Assembly (NCBI GenBank): GCA_033816765.1
Contig: CM066288.1
Coordinates: 620,001 to 684,000 of the forward strand
DNA: 64,000 nucleotides
Direction: 5' to 3'
Source: Nothopassalora personata
Lineage: Eukaryota > Ascomycota > Dothideomycetes > Mycosphaerellales > Mycosphaerellaceae
The notes under the pieces: generated by a model
Database searches by the model: none
What the model saw: only the letters and a program-made list of their open reading frames with translations
Told to the model about the DNA's origin: nothing
In this document: positions 13,201 through 22,349 of the stretch, piece after piece
Position numbering within the stretch: position 1 is the stretch's first letter
Layout: the number at the start of each line of letters is the position of its first letter
Program-made: the position numbers and the translations under genes

Positions 13201-14340
13201 GCTCAACTCAAATCAACACTCTTGTGTTAAGTTGCAACCTTGTAGTGAACTCTCGTTCACACTACTTTAGAGACATATCGAGGATCGACACTTCCTAGGC
13301 CACCCACGTGACGAGGGACAAGGCCCAACCGCAACACCTAGTACCCGGCTATCCTTTTCCTACGGCCGTATACCTTAGTAGCATTAGCTTCCTATCCGAT
13401 GCCCTAGCGGGTTTAAAGTCTTAGAACGACAACGAAGTTATCCTTAATGCTAGAAGGTGGCTTAATGCTACGGTCCGCCTAGACTCGGAGCTCTTCTATA
13501 AGAAGATGTATAATTAGCGCGTCCGAGCTATGAAAATAATAGACAAGTAGCTTAGCTTAGTTACTACTCTCGAGTAGATGTGCTTCATAAGCGAAGGGCG
13601 TAATAAGAGCTTCTTCCGTAACTACTATAGGAACTTTACTAACTAGCTACTTAGGGACGCGTCTAGTAAGACTAGTGTTAGCTACGATAACGAGTGGGTC
13701 TAGACAAAGGAGTTATGTAAGACTAAGTGGAACTAAGTGGTTAGTGTAGGTCTATAGGCTCCTAGTTTCTAGTTAATTTCCGGCTATAGCTGTAGCCTAT
13801 GGGATTCTAGTCCTAATTCTAGTTCTAATTCTAGTTCTAATGCTTCGGGTATAGGTGCTTCTAGTCCTTAGATCTTACTTGTTTCTTATAGTTACTTATC
13901 TTCCCTTAACTTACCTTCTAGCTACGCGATAGATTCGTCCTTAGATTTATTAGGTTGCTAGTACTAACGCTCACTTGTCTCATAAGTGGCATTTACGTTA
14001 TTCGACTATCTAGCCCGCTCGATTAGTGCTAACATAGCTGTCTATTCCCTCGCTAGTTTCGTAGCATACGTTAGTGCAGTGCGACGGATACGAGTCGCGG
14101 TTATTAACGTTATTATTACGGTCTCTATTAGAAGAATCCTTTCGATCTTTATAAACTGTCGCTAGTAGGCCCTAGGACTACCTAACATCTTGTATGTTAA
14201 GCTAAATAGTAGGGTGAGCTACTGTACTACTATAAGACTACCTTAGCTTATAGCGACTAATTAAGCTACCTATAATGCCCGGGCTTACTGCTTTAGAACC
14301 TAAGGACAGGTTCGTAATAGGGGAGGATATATTAACGACT
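10230..14340 (+). mobile_element. RIP-degraded coding region of unrecognised element, split by a solo LTR
   Basis: Between two copies of the palindrome lies about 4 kb whose plus-strand frames read as protein broken mainly by TAG. Recognisable protein-like stretches occur at about 10,560-10,910 (VLKDFYKGFEKVFKDYS), 11,640-12,000 (YRIAGLKMLEYAVSDVLKRD) and 12,460-12,975, resuming after the solo LTR at 13,342-13,740. Removing the solo LTR and one TSD copy rejoins the frame. I recognise no transposase, RT, integrase or tyrosine recombinase motif. A pyrimidine-rich leader at 10,230-10,430 may be its promoter or UTR. Two imperfect copies of a GTTAACCTTAGGTTTAG unit occur at about 14,350-14,390. 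The CpA/TpG loss is as strong as in the neighbours. It may be a DNA transposon or an LTR-element open reading frame of unknown kind; the family is unresolved. Confidence 0.5.
12980..13336 (+). mobile_element. Solo LTR of the gag/antisense-zinc-cluster element family
   Basis: The segment begins TGTTACGG and ends GCAACA, and is flanked by the 5-bp direct repeat CCTAG (12,975-12,979 and 13,337-13,341). It shares an identical 68-bp block (13,143-13,210) with the LTRs of the intact element (19,540-19,607), including the TATA box CTATATAG. The rest has diverged and is rich in CTCAGTGATCAGT-like repeats. Unlike its host DNA it retains abundant CpA and TpG, so it inserted after RIP of the host element or escaped it. 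Confidence 0.88.
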
Positions 14341-14621
14341 GATTGGTTATGTTAACCTTAGGTTTAGTTGTGTTAACCTTAGGTTTAGAGGGAGGGTTCC
14401 TTAGGTCTAACTTACCCCTATTTTATTTAGGTTTAATTGGACATTTAGGTGAGCTAGCGGGACTAGTATAGCTATTAAGATATATACTGCGCAGTTAAGC
14501 ATTGTAAGCGTAGCATTAAGGCAACAATTCAATTCATACCTCTTAAGTAGAGGGTATAGGGGTTTAGGTCCGCCAATCCTCTTATTTTATCCGGCTACTG
14601 CGATACTCGTCACGTGACCTG

Positions 14622-14647
14622 ATTTCACGGTCCCGGGACCGGTAAAT
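14622..14647. repeat. GC-rich palindrome, copy 3 (imperfect)
   Basis: Third copy of the palindrome. The left arm reads ATTTCACGG rather than ATTTACCGG; the right arm is the same as in the 9,997 copy. It lies about 4.6 kb from copy 2 and marks the right side of the unrecognised RIP-degraded block. Confidence 0.7.
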
Positions 14648-14699
14648 ATCTCTACTTACATAAGCGCCGCTCTACACTACCACAACTTAGATAGGCCTA

Positions 14700-17600
14700 C
14701 ATAGGGTGGTTAGTAGACATTAGTACTGTTCCCTAAGCTAGTATTGTTAGACGTCTATATACCTTATCTTAGTATCAATTCTACTATTTAGGGTCTTAAC
14801 AATCCTTATAGTCTACTGGTTATTATAGTATAGCAGTATCCGATTCTCTAATTTAAGTGTAACTGCACTAAAGAGCCTATCCCACTATAGGACCTCTAAG
14901 GCGGCGTGACTAAGGGCATATAGCTCTAATTTAGTGCTTGATTTCGTAACTATTCCCTACTTAACTACTCTCTAGTCGATAATCCCCTTAAAAAGGAAAA
15001 AGATAAAGGCCTTACTTAATCTACGAGTTTCCTTATCGTCGGTAAATAAGGCATCTAAGGCCCTATAGAATTCTAGTAGCGTTGAGTCCGAGGGTTTAGG
15101 TAGGCCGTAGTACTTAATCGAATAATCCGTGGTGTAGAGAAGGTATTAAATTAAGTGTCTTACTGCCCTAAGAGCCTCCTTTGTAGGGTTGGTTAGGTGC
15201 TAAGAAAGAAGAGAGACTAAAAAGGATATATTAGGGCGCGTTTCTACTGCTGCGAAGTTCACCGATCCTACTTAGGACCTATAAACGTTAATCTCTTCCG
15301 TAGTAGCCTAAAGTTCATTTCTAAGGCCGATATATCCCCCTAGTAGGGGAGTTTCAATCCTCTTCTCCGGTCTTAAGATACCGTAGCGATAACTAATCTT
15401 CTCGATATAGGCCTTCTAATTGAGTTTAAGGATCCGCTATTAACGATTGCGAGTAATGTAAATCCCGTAGAACCATTTAATAGGCCCTATTATCTTTATC
15501 TCGTATTTGTTAGTTAGTCCTTAAACAAGCTCCTTAGCTCTTAATTCGGATTTTAAGGGCTAAGTGAAGCAAATATTATCTATATAGAAGAAAACTAGGA
15601 CTGAAAATTCCCTATTAATAAAGAGACAGTCCGTAACTTTAGACAGGCCGAGGTCGTTAAGGGTGTTTTTAAGCTCTAAATACTATAGTAGAGGGGACTC
15701 CTTAAATCCGTAAAGGGCTTTATAGCACCTTAGAAGTTTTCCTTCCTTCTTAAATCCTTTAGGGGCATATATATATACTAGCGATGGCATAGGAGCATTG
15801 AGAAACGCGTTTACGGCGTCTATCTGTAGTGTCTCAAGGTTAAAATAGGCCACTAGGGCTATTATATACCTAAAGAGTCTTACATAAAGGGTTACTACGT
15901 AGGTTTCCCCTATAGCGTCCTTTTAATCGCCTCGAGCGTACACTTGAGCCTTGCATTTTAGGAGTTCTACGTTTTAGTTAAGCTTATATTTCTATACCTA
16001 AGTCATTAACTTTATCGGGTGTCCTACTGCTTCGACCTCATTATACTAAGATAGGGTGTTTGTCGTAAATTGCTTCTTAAATTCTTCAATACTTACTGCC
16101 CTAAATGCTTCCCTATGAGGGTATATATTAAGGTCCTTCTATCGCTTTAGTTTAGGGGGTAGTATGTTCCCTATTCCGGTTGTTTTAGACGATGTAGTTA
16201 AGGTATTACTCTCTTAAGGTCCCTTCGAGAGAGTAGCTAAGACTTTAATCCTGTTAATAGTAAGAATCGAGTGTACTCGTTCTTCGTCGTACCTCGGTTT
16301 CTTATTCTAATAGATTGTGTCGTAGATATCCTTAGAGTCTAGAGTTTTAGGTCTAGGTCTAATTAATCCTCTTAACTTATATATATCCCCTAGAGGAACG
16401 AATAGTCTAAATAGCTAGAGTTGGGTTTCTAGACCTATTTGCGGATCGAGTTGTAAAGTTTAGGGGTGTATCTATTAATGATTAAATTCCGATTCCCTCA
16501 TTTTAATCGGATTATTATATAGGATTTCCTTATCTACCTCTTCTTAAGGTATGCTGTCCCCTACCCCCTAAGCTTAAGGGGCAGTCGAAAGGTCAATTGT
16601 TAATAGCAATTCCTTAAATTGTCCCTTATAGGCTAGCCTTAGAGGTTCTACGTTATATAGAAGTCTCTCGTTGTCTTAAATAGCTAGTCCGAGGTTAACG
16701 TCGTATAGGCCCTCGTACCTTAACTTCTTATTAAAGGCAACATCCCTAGATCTTATAACTTGTCTATAGGATAGTATCTAGATTCGGTAGATGTTGTGAC
16801 CTTTAAATCTAACTAAGTAACCGATGTGGCATCGAGAATCCATTTTATAGGCGCGTAGGCGTTCTTTCTTATTTGTCTTGTAAGCGTATGCCCTAGAACC
16901 TATTTTATAGATGTAAGTAAGGCTTAGCTTAATGCCCGTAGCTACTTCAAATAGGGTCCTCTAGCCTAACTTCTTAGATGGTGTTCTATTTATAAGGTAA
17001 GTAGCTGTTATGACGATCTTAGGCTATAGGTTTGAAGGTAGGCCTACTAACAATGTCAATGCCCTAGTAGTAATAATTAAGTGCTTTCCGGATATTTCTG
17101 CTAGGTCCTAAGCGGGCACATAGGGGGTAGTTAGTTTCTAAGTAACCCCGTCTCTTAGTAGCTAAGACTTAAATACTACCCCGTAGGCCTTGTCGTTATC
17201 TAAATACAGTACGGTAAGTGACCTTCCAAAGGATCAAATGAACCTTATAAGTTCTAGGTATGCCTCTATTACGTTCTCCTAGGTTCTTCGAGGAAAATTC
17301 TAGTTGAATTAAAGTCCTATATCCTTATCGCTAGTATAGAAGGTATATCGATCCCTATTATACCCTATATCGAATTCTATAAGGTCAATTGAGATGTCCT
17401 TAAGTATCGACGGAGGTCGTATCTTAATCCTAGACCTTCGAGATATCCTCTTATGTCTTTTTAAGAGGGCACAAGATTCGCACTCGTTAGTTTTAGGTGG
17501 TTCCTCTAATCCTATAATCTTGATGCCCTTTACTACGTCTTGTAGGTGCATTATACGCTCTAGCCTAGGGTATCTAAGGACCTTATAGTAGTCCTTTATT

Positions 17601-19368
17601 ATCCTCGGTACTGTAGGTAGGGGCATACGGCTCCTAGCTATTACTACGCTCCTTAATTGTCATTTTAGAGCCTCTACAACTGAAAGTAGGGTACTATCTT
17701 CGGATATAGGCCACTTAGTAATCGTTATAGGGTCTCCTTTTGCTAGAGTATCTACATTCAGGTATAGCAGATCCCCTAATCTATAGACCTTTGCCACCCT
17801 AGCATTGTTTCTGTTATATTAAATATCTGTACGCTCGTCTAAGAATAGACCTTTCTTTCGCATTTAAGGGAGTGAGATAATATTATAGTAAAATCCTAGA
17901 ATGTAGAGGGTATTCTTAAGGTTTAAGGTAACTAGGTGTCTATCTAGTAACTTAATACGGACCTTTGCGGTACCCTTAACCACTCCTCGAAGGGTAGTAG
18001 CCGCTGCGTAGACTAGTGTATCCTTAAGGATTAATTCTAGGGTAAATTCGGCCTTCGTAGGTTTATTAATTATATGTACGTTAGACCCCCCATCTAGTAG
18101 CTAGGAGTCCTCCTCCGCTAAGTTGTTAGAGGAGTATACTCCCTAGGTCTTAATTGCGCGTAGTCCGTATAACCCTCTAGGTCTCGAATCCGTTCCCTCT
18201 GTTCTTTAGTCTTTATTAGAGTCAGACTAAAGATTCTTTATAAGTTTAAGGGCCTTAGGATCCTTATATCTACTTACCTAGCGCTTATAGAATTAAGGAT
18301 TGTCCCTTAGATACTTGCGGTAGGTCTTTAGCTAACCTTTCTAGGTATTGTCTATGCTTTCCTAGGGTAGTCGTAAGTTATGATTAACGATATTGCATTT
18401 TCTAAGGAATAGGCATGCTTTATTAGGAGGTTTTCTAGTTATGTTAGCACATATTTGCCTTGGGCGATCCCTCGTTATCTTTTCTAGGGGATAACTAGTA
18501 GTCTATTAATCCCCTAATGTAGCAAATAAGATGCTCTTCTTAGTGTTACTATTTGCCTTGTACTTGCTAGGGTTCCTTCTAGTAAACTTAAGACACCTCT
18601 AAATAGCGTCTTTAAGGTCTTTACTTAATTCCGCAATGATTCTACCTTTAGCTACATCGATAGTGTCCTCAATTATGCGGCATAGGTTATCTTTTATGTA
18701 TAGGGTAAGTAGATAGCCCCTCTATCTAAGCTTTTGGTTAAGCTCGAGCTACTTTATAAGAAATTGGTCGATATTCTTACTCTTAGGTCCCTTTATAAGC
18801 TTATTGTGTTAGCTCTAAAGAATCACCCTTCTACTCTTAGTCTTAGGCTCTAGTTTGACTTTAATGTATGTCCACTAAGTAGAGAGAGTATCTAGTCGGC
18901 TAAGAAGGTCGTTAAGGTACATTTATAGAATGGTCCTCTCGAAGTAGGATTTTAGGGAGCGTTTACGAGTTATAAAGTCCTCGTATTCTTTCTTCTAATC
19001 CCTATACATCGCATACCGGAGGTTGTACGATGTGCTAATTCTGCTAAACAGGGTCTATGCAGCTGCATTATCGTCTTTAGTAGGAGGGTTTAGTAGAGGG
19101 CCTATAACTAGTTCCTAAGGTTTAGGTAATAGATCGAGATCTATTTCCTAGGTTGTCGTACCGTCCTATAACTTCCCTTCTATATACTTCTATAAGTCTA
19201 TTCTAACTGCTTTAGCCTAAGTCTAAAGGTAGAAGTTATTAAACATAGAGGGATTATAGCAGTTTAGTTCCTTTGTTATCGCAGCGGACGGGTGGTCCTA
19301 AAGGTATTACCTAAGGTCTATTATGTACCTCGATTAGGTCTAATAGATATGTGCAATTCCGAATAGAG
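14700..19368 (-). mobile_element. Second Ty1/Copia relic, moderately RIPped (main part)
   Basis: Minus-strand Copia with Gag at about 18.3-19.3 kb. The GAG-pre-integrase/integrase zinc region keeps a 105-residue open frame at 17,309-17,626 (HLQDVVKGIK, CESCALLKRHK, then IDLIEFDIGYNRDRY). Reverse transcriptase lies at about 15.4-16.5 kb and RNase H at about 14.75-15.3 kb (ending ELYALSHAA-like). The RT active site near 15,575-15,590 reads FYIDN where Copia elements have YVDD, a TpG to TpA change. TAG stops are common, but TpG and CpA are less depleted than in the first 13 kb. The 5' end resumes at 21,817 beyond an inserted younger element. Dead. Confidence 0.78.
19364..19368. repeat. Target-site duplication TAGAG, left copy
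   Basis: TAGAG immediately precedes the TG of the 5' LTR and is repeated at 21,817-21,821 right after the CA of the 3' LTR. The 5-bp duplication is the size usual for LTR retrotransposon integrases and defines the element ends. Confidence 0.93.
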
Positions 19369-19716
19369 TGTTACGGAACAGTGTTATCGGTGCAAATGGT
19401 TGGACAACGGAGCAGGAAACCAGACGAAGCTGCAGACATGGATGCCTGGGGAGTCACGTGACAGAGCGATCAGGACTGATCGGTCCTGATCACTCTTGAT
19501 CAGTTGATCAGACTCGCTCAGGGCAGAGCAGGACAGATCACGCCAAGACATGGCACTATATAGACGACGCTTCTTTACGAGTAGATAGGAGCCTCGTGCT
19601 CAACTCATTTTAAGTATACACTATATACTGTTTGGAACCACTACCTTCATAACTGATTGAGACATCCCTGCAAAGATCCAAGTCCGAGTTGTGATAACGT
19701 ACAGCGGTTCCTAACA
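19369..19716 (+). repeat. 5' LTR
   Basis: 348 bp, starts TGTTACGG and ends CTAACA. The TATA box CTATATAG is at 19,555-19,562. Upstream of it, at about 19,468-19,510, GATC recurs at 10, 10, 10 and 8 bp spacing. CGG triplets separated by 11 bp lie near the start (19,373-19,389). The same region upstream of TATA contains CACGTGA (E-box-like). Confidence 0.93.
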
Positions 19717-19748
19717 ACTTTGAGCACCACCACCAGGGCCCTTTGCAT

Positions 19749-20741
19749 ATGTCTGGGAGAGACGCTACCCGGAGTCCGTCACGACAACAGCCACAGTCAA
19801 CTGGCATCACGGAACGAATGAGCGAAATGTCGATTACAGGAAGCAGCAAGAACAACAACACTCCTATGGGTATGCTGAACCCATTGGACCACCACCGTGC
19901 ACCTAAGGTGTCTACGCCGGAGACGTTCGACGGGACCAAGGACAAACTGGAGGCTTTTCAACTGCAGGTTCAGTTGTACCTTCACTTCAACGCACACCAG
20001 TTTCAAGGCGAGGCCAGCAAGGTCTTGTACGCCGCATCCTTCCTACGAGGAAAAGCAGCTAGAGGATTCCGACCATACCTCAAGGACTGGCTACACAACC
20101 AGGGCGAGGGAGAAACACCGAAAACGGAAACTCGAAAAATTTTCCACGACTACGACGAGTTTGAGACGAAACTCGATGATCTATACGGGATACCAAATGA
20201 GGAGGTATACGCCGACCGACATATCCGACAACTTCGACAGACTACTTCTGTAGCGCTGTACGCCTCAGAATTCCAAGGATATGCCGCCGACCTGGAATGG
20301 AACGACGCAGCTTTGCGATCGCAGTTCTACCTCGGGCTGAAAGACAACGTCAAAGCCGAACTATCCCGAAACGCCAGCGTTGTTACGCTAGGGGCGATGA
20401 TCAAGGCAGCAAAGGAGATCGACGAAAGGCTCCAGGATTTGAGATACGACCGATTCGTACAGCCTGGATACCAGAGACCCGCCGCGGGCGGAAGAGGGGG
20501 CTTCAAGGCCAGAAGTCAGGACCCTAATGGTTACGGAGACCCAATGGAATTGGACGTAACGGAACGTAGGACAGGAAGGGGGCTGAAGAGCAAAGGTTCC
20601 ACCTGCTACGTATGTGGCGAGCAAGGCCATTTTGCAAGGAACTGCAAGAAAAAGAACATGGTTAGCCGCGAGTTCAACGCAATGATTCGCGAAGAGAATA
20701 CATACCAGGAATGCGAGAACTTCTTCTCGAAATCTGCCTAG
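19749..20741 (+). CDS. gag: Retrotransposon Gag protein with CCHC zinc knuckle
   Basis: 330-residue open frame from the first ATG after the 5' LTR. It is the capsid/nucleocapsid precursor expected to package element RNA into cytoplasmic virus-like particles. The middle (about residues 55-230) resembles the retrotrans_gag capsid domain (TPETFDGTKDKLEAF, then FLRGKAARGF, then LYASEFQGYAADL). A glycine/arginine-rich linker follows, then a nucleocapsid knuckle CYVCGEQGHFARNC from residue 286, exactly C-x2-C-x4-H-x4-C. It ends 75 bp before the 3' end of the antisense gene. No protease follows, so either Gag is not processed or a trans-acting protease is used. It is intact, with no RIP-type stops, and its codon use differs clearly from the RIPped surroundings. 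Confidence 0.9.
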   Translation: MSGRDATRSPSRQQPQSTGITERMSEMSITGSSKNNNTPMGMLNPLDHHRAPKVSTPETFDGTKDKLEAFQLQVQLYLHFNAHQFQGEASKVLYAASFLRGKAARGFRPYLKDWLHNQGEGETPKTETRKIFHDYDEFETKLDDLYGIPNEEVYADRHIRQLRQTTSVALYASEFQGYAADLEWNDAALRSQFYLGLKDNVKAELSRNASVVTLGAMIKAAKEIDERLQDLRYDRFVQPGYQRPAAGGRGGFKARSQDPNGYGDPMELDVTERRTGRGLKSKGSTCYVCGEQGHFARNCKKKNMVSREFNAMIREENTYQECENFFSKSA

Positions 20742-20816
20742 CAGAAACAACCTGAGGACAGCAAGGCATCAAACAGCGGCTTCTTGATTTGATGACCTAG
20801 GGAAAAGAAGTCAACA

Positions 20817-21389
20817 CTACGACACGGCCACAACGAACAAGAATACCCACGATGGGAGGACACCACTGGGGGTTTCTAGGAAACCAGCGGGAAGGGAGTC
20901 CCAATCGAAAGTATCCAACCACTGCAGGGACTTGGTCGACAAGGGCTCGAGGGGAAGATCGGGATCGGACCGGAGAATGGCGGATTGCTCCGAGCGCCAG
21001 GTCTGCTGATCCTCCAGAAACAACTCTTCCTGGAGGCACGTCGCCTTCTTCGAAGCGCGCTCTTCGGCAAGCTTCAGAGTGCGACGGAGACGCGAGACCT
21101 TGGAAAGAAGAGCGCTCAACTCCTCTTGTTTCTTGTCCAGAGCGTCGAGGGAGTTCTCAAGGTCTCTCGAGACCTGCTCCCTGGTGCGGTCAAGCGAAGA
21201 CCACGACGCATTCACACACTTGCGACCCTGGGAAATGCAGTTGGAACAGCGGGCGGAACGAGATTCGTCTGGAAGCATGATGCAACAAAGGCCGCGACTA
21301 TTACAGTAGTCGCAGGGGGATTCGGCGGGAAGACCAGACCGGGAAATTTCGTCCAGAACGCGCTTGCGACGGTCAGTCGAGGACGGCAT
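20817..21389 (-). CDS. Antisense element-encoded Zn(II)2Cys6-coiled-coil protein
   Basis: 190-residue frame starting at the ATG at 21,389. Residues 26-58 hold cysteines spaced C-x2-C-x6-C-x11-C-x2-C-x6-C, the spacing of the Gal4-type fungal binuclear zinc cluster, with an extra Cys at 35. Residues about 60-130 are heptad-like and charged (SLDALDKKQEELSALLSKVS), predicting a coiled coil for dimerisation; the tail is acidic/hydrophobic (LDTFDWDSLPAGF). A TATA-like ATTTTATAAAG lies on the minus strand about 35-45 bp upstream of the ATG. I recall similar small zinc-cluster proteins being numerous in fungal genomes, but cannot check that here. Function is unknown; DNA or RNA binding and regulation of the element are inferences. 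It runs convergent to gag, so the transcripts could overlap and form double-stranded RNA. Confidence 0.75.
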   Translation of the reverse strand: MPSSTDRRKRVLDEISRSGLPAESPCDYCNSRGLCCIMLPDESRSARCSNCISQGRKCVNASWSSLDRTREQVSRDLENSLDALDKKQEELSALLSKVSRLRRTLKLAEERASKKATCLQEELFLEDQQTWRSEQSAILRSDPDLPLEPLSTKSLQWLDTFDWDSLPAGFLETPSGVLPSWVFLFVVAVS

Positions 21390-21422
21390 CGTTAGCAAGA
21401 GAAGGAAAGGACTCACAAGTCT

Positions 21423-21435
21423 TTATAAAATGGAT
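21423..21435 (-). promoter_or_regulatory. TATA-like box for the antisense gene
   Basis: The minus strand reads CCATTTTATAAAG here, upstream of the zinc-cluster start codon and outside the 3' LTR, with a pyrimidine-rich stretch between it and the ATG. It suggests the antisense gene has its own promoter inside the element. Confidence 0.45.
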
Positions 21436-21452
21436 TGTTGGGGACAACAATG

Positions 21453-21468
21453 CTGAAGGGGGGGATTA
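21453..21468 (+). other. Polypurine tract
   Basis: TGAAGGGGGGGATTA directly precedes the TG of the 3' LTR, the position required for second-strand priming in LTR retrotransposons. Confidence 0.75.
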
Positions 21469-21816
21469 TGTTACGGAACAGTGTTATCGGTGCAAATGGT
21501 TGGACAACGGAGCAGGAAACCAGACGAAGCTGCAGACATGGATGCCTGGGGAGTCACGTGACAGAGCGATCAGGACTGATCGGTCCTGATCACTCTTGAT
21601 CAGTTGATCAGACTCGCTCAGGGCAGAGCAGGACAGATCACGCCAAGACATGGCACTATATAGACGACGCTTCTTTACGAGTAGATAGGAGCCTCGTGCT
21701 CAACTCATTTTAAGTATACACTATATACTGTTTGGAACCACTACCTTCATAACTGATTGAGACATCCCTGCAAAGATCCAAGTCCGAGTTGTGATAACGT
21801 ACAGCGGTTCCTAACA
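21469..21816 (+). repeat. 3' LTR
   Basis: 348 bp, the same in every line compared as 19,369-19,716. It is followed by the TAGAG duplication. Confidence 0.93.
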
Positions 21817-22060
21817 TAGAGACCCTAAGTTGCTTAACTCGGGCTTATAACTATGAAACTAGTAGAGATGGAAGTTTGGAACTAGGGTATTAAGTCTAGA
21901 AATCAGGGTATAAAAAACCATGTTTATTACAAGTAGTAGCACCCTTAAGGTGCTTATATAAGTCTTCTTTTAATAAGAGGCCCTCAATCCCTGTAATTCA
22001 GGTGCCTAATCTCATTTCCCAAGAACAAGTAATTACCACACTCAATTAGGTTATGTCACC
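21817..22060 (-). mobile_element. 5' portion of the second Copia relic, probably including its LTR
   Basis: This sequence is contiguous with 19,368 once the younger insertion is removed. On the minus strand it carries a TATATAAG motif and then a leader running into the Copia gag region, as a 5' LTR and leader would. I could not identify a matching 3' LTR, so the LTR boundary is inferred. From about 22,060 the base composition becomes that of ordinary unique DNA. Confidence 0.45.
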
Positions 22061-22349
22061 CTCAAAACCTGCTACCCATGCATCATCCTAGCGCTTTACA
22101 TCTCTCTTCAAACCCCTGCAACTCGCGTGTCGACAGTCGTCCTCCCGAATTGCAGGTGCACCACTTTCCATTAGTCTTTAAAGACACTTCCTGGCGCGCC
22201 TAGCATTCGGCATCTCCATTGCGATGTCTCCCCATGGGCAGACCTTTTAAGCCACGCTTCGGCATCTGCAGCTGTGAGAGTAGCACTTTCTTCGAGTTGC
22301 ACGAAGCGCTCACCGGAAAGAAAACATCTAAACCAAATGCCACACCATC
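22061..22349. other. Leader region upstream of the Mg2+ transporter gene
   Basis: No gene is visible. It marks the border between RIPped repeats and unique DNA. It contains TTGCACGAAGCGC at 22,297-22,309, a 13-mer that recurs inside two introns of the following gene. Confidence 0.5.

Larger units (their letters stand above)
19369..21816 (+). mobile_element. Intact non-autonomous LTR retrotransposon (LTR-gag-antisense ORF-LTR), 2,448 bp
   Basis: Complete element with two LTRs (19,369-19,716 and 21,469-21,816) that I find identical over all 348 bp, and a perfect TAGAG duplication. The interior of about 1.75 kb holds a sense gag gene, then an antisense gene with Zn2Cys6 spacing, then a polypurine tract GAAGGGGGGGA just before the 3' LTR. 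No protease, RT, RNase H or integrase is present, so mobilisation must use enzymes supplied by an autonomous relative. Identical LTRs and the absence of RIP indicate a recent insertion. It sits inside the leader or 5' region of the second Copia relic. No convincing tRNA primer-binding site (TGG-start) follows the 5' LTR; the first bases are ACTTTGAGC, so the priming tRNA is unclear. Confidence 0.93.

Noticed and set aside
14340..14395. GTTAACCTTAGGTTTAG double repeat as a telomere-like remnant.
   Set aside because: Only two imperfect units; the TTAGG-like core does not continue.
20388..20750. Antisense 120-residue frame over the 3' part of gag.
   Set aside because: No recognisable motif, and it overlaps the zinc-knuckle coding; the antisense gene at 20,817-21,389 has motif and promoter support while this does not.
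20852..21395. Plus-strand frames (136-142 residues) opposite the zinc-cluster gene.
   Set aside because: No pol-like motif; the composition is that of a reverse complement of the Cys/coiled-coil gene.
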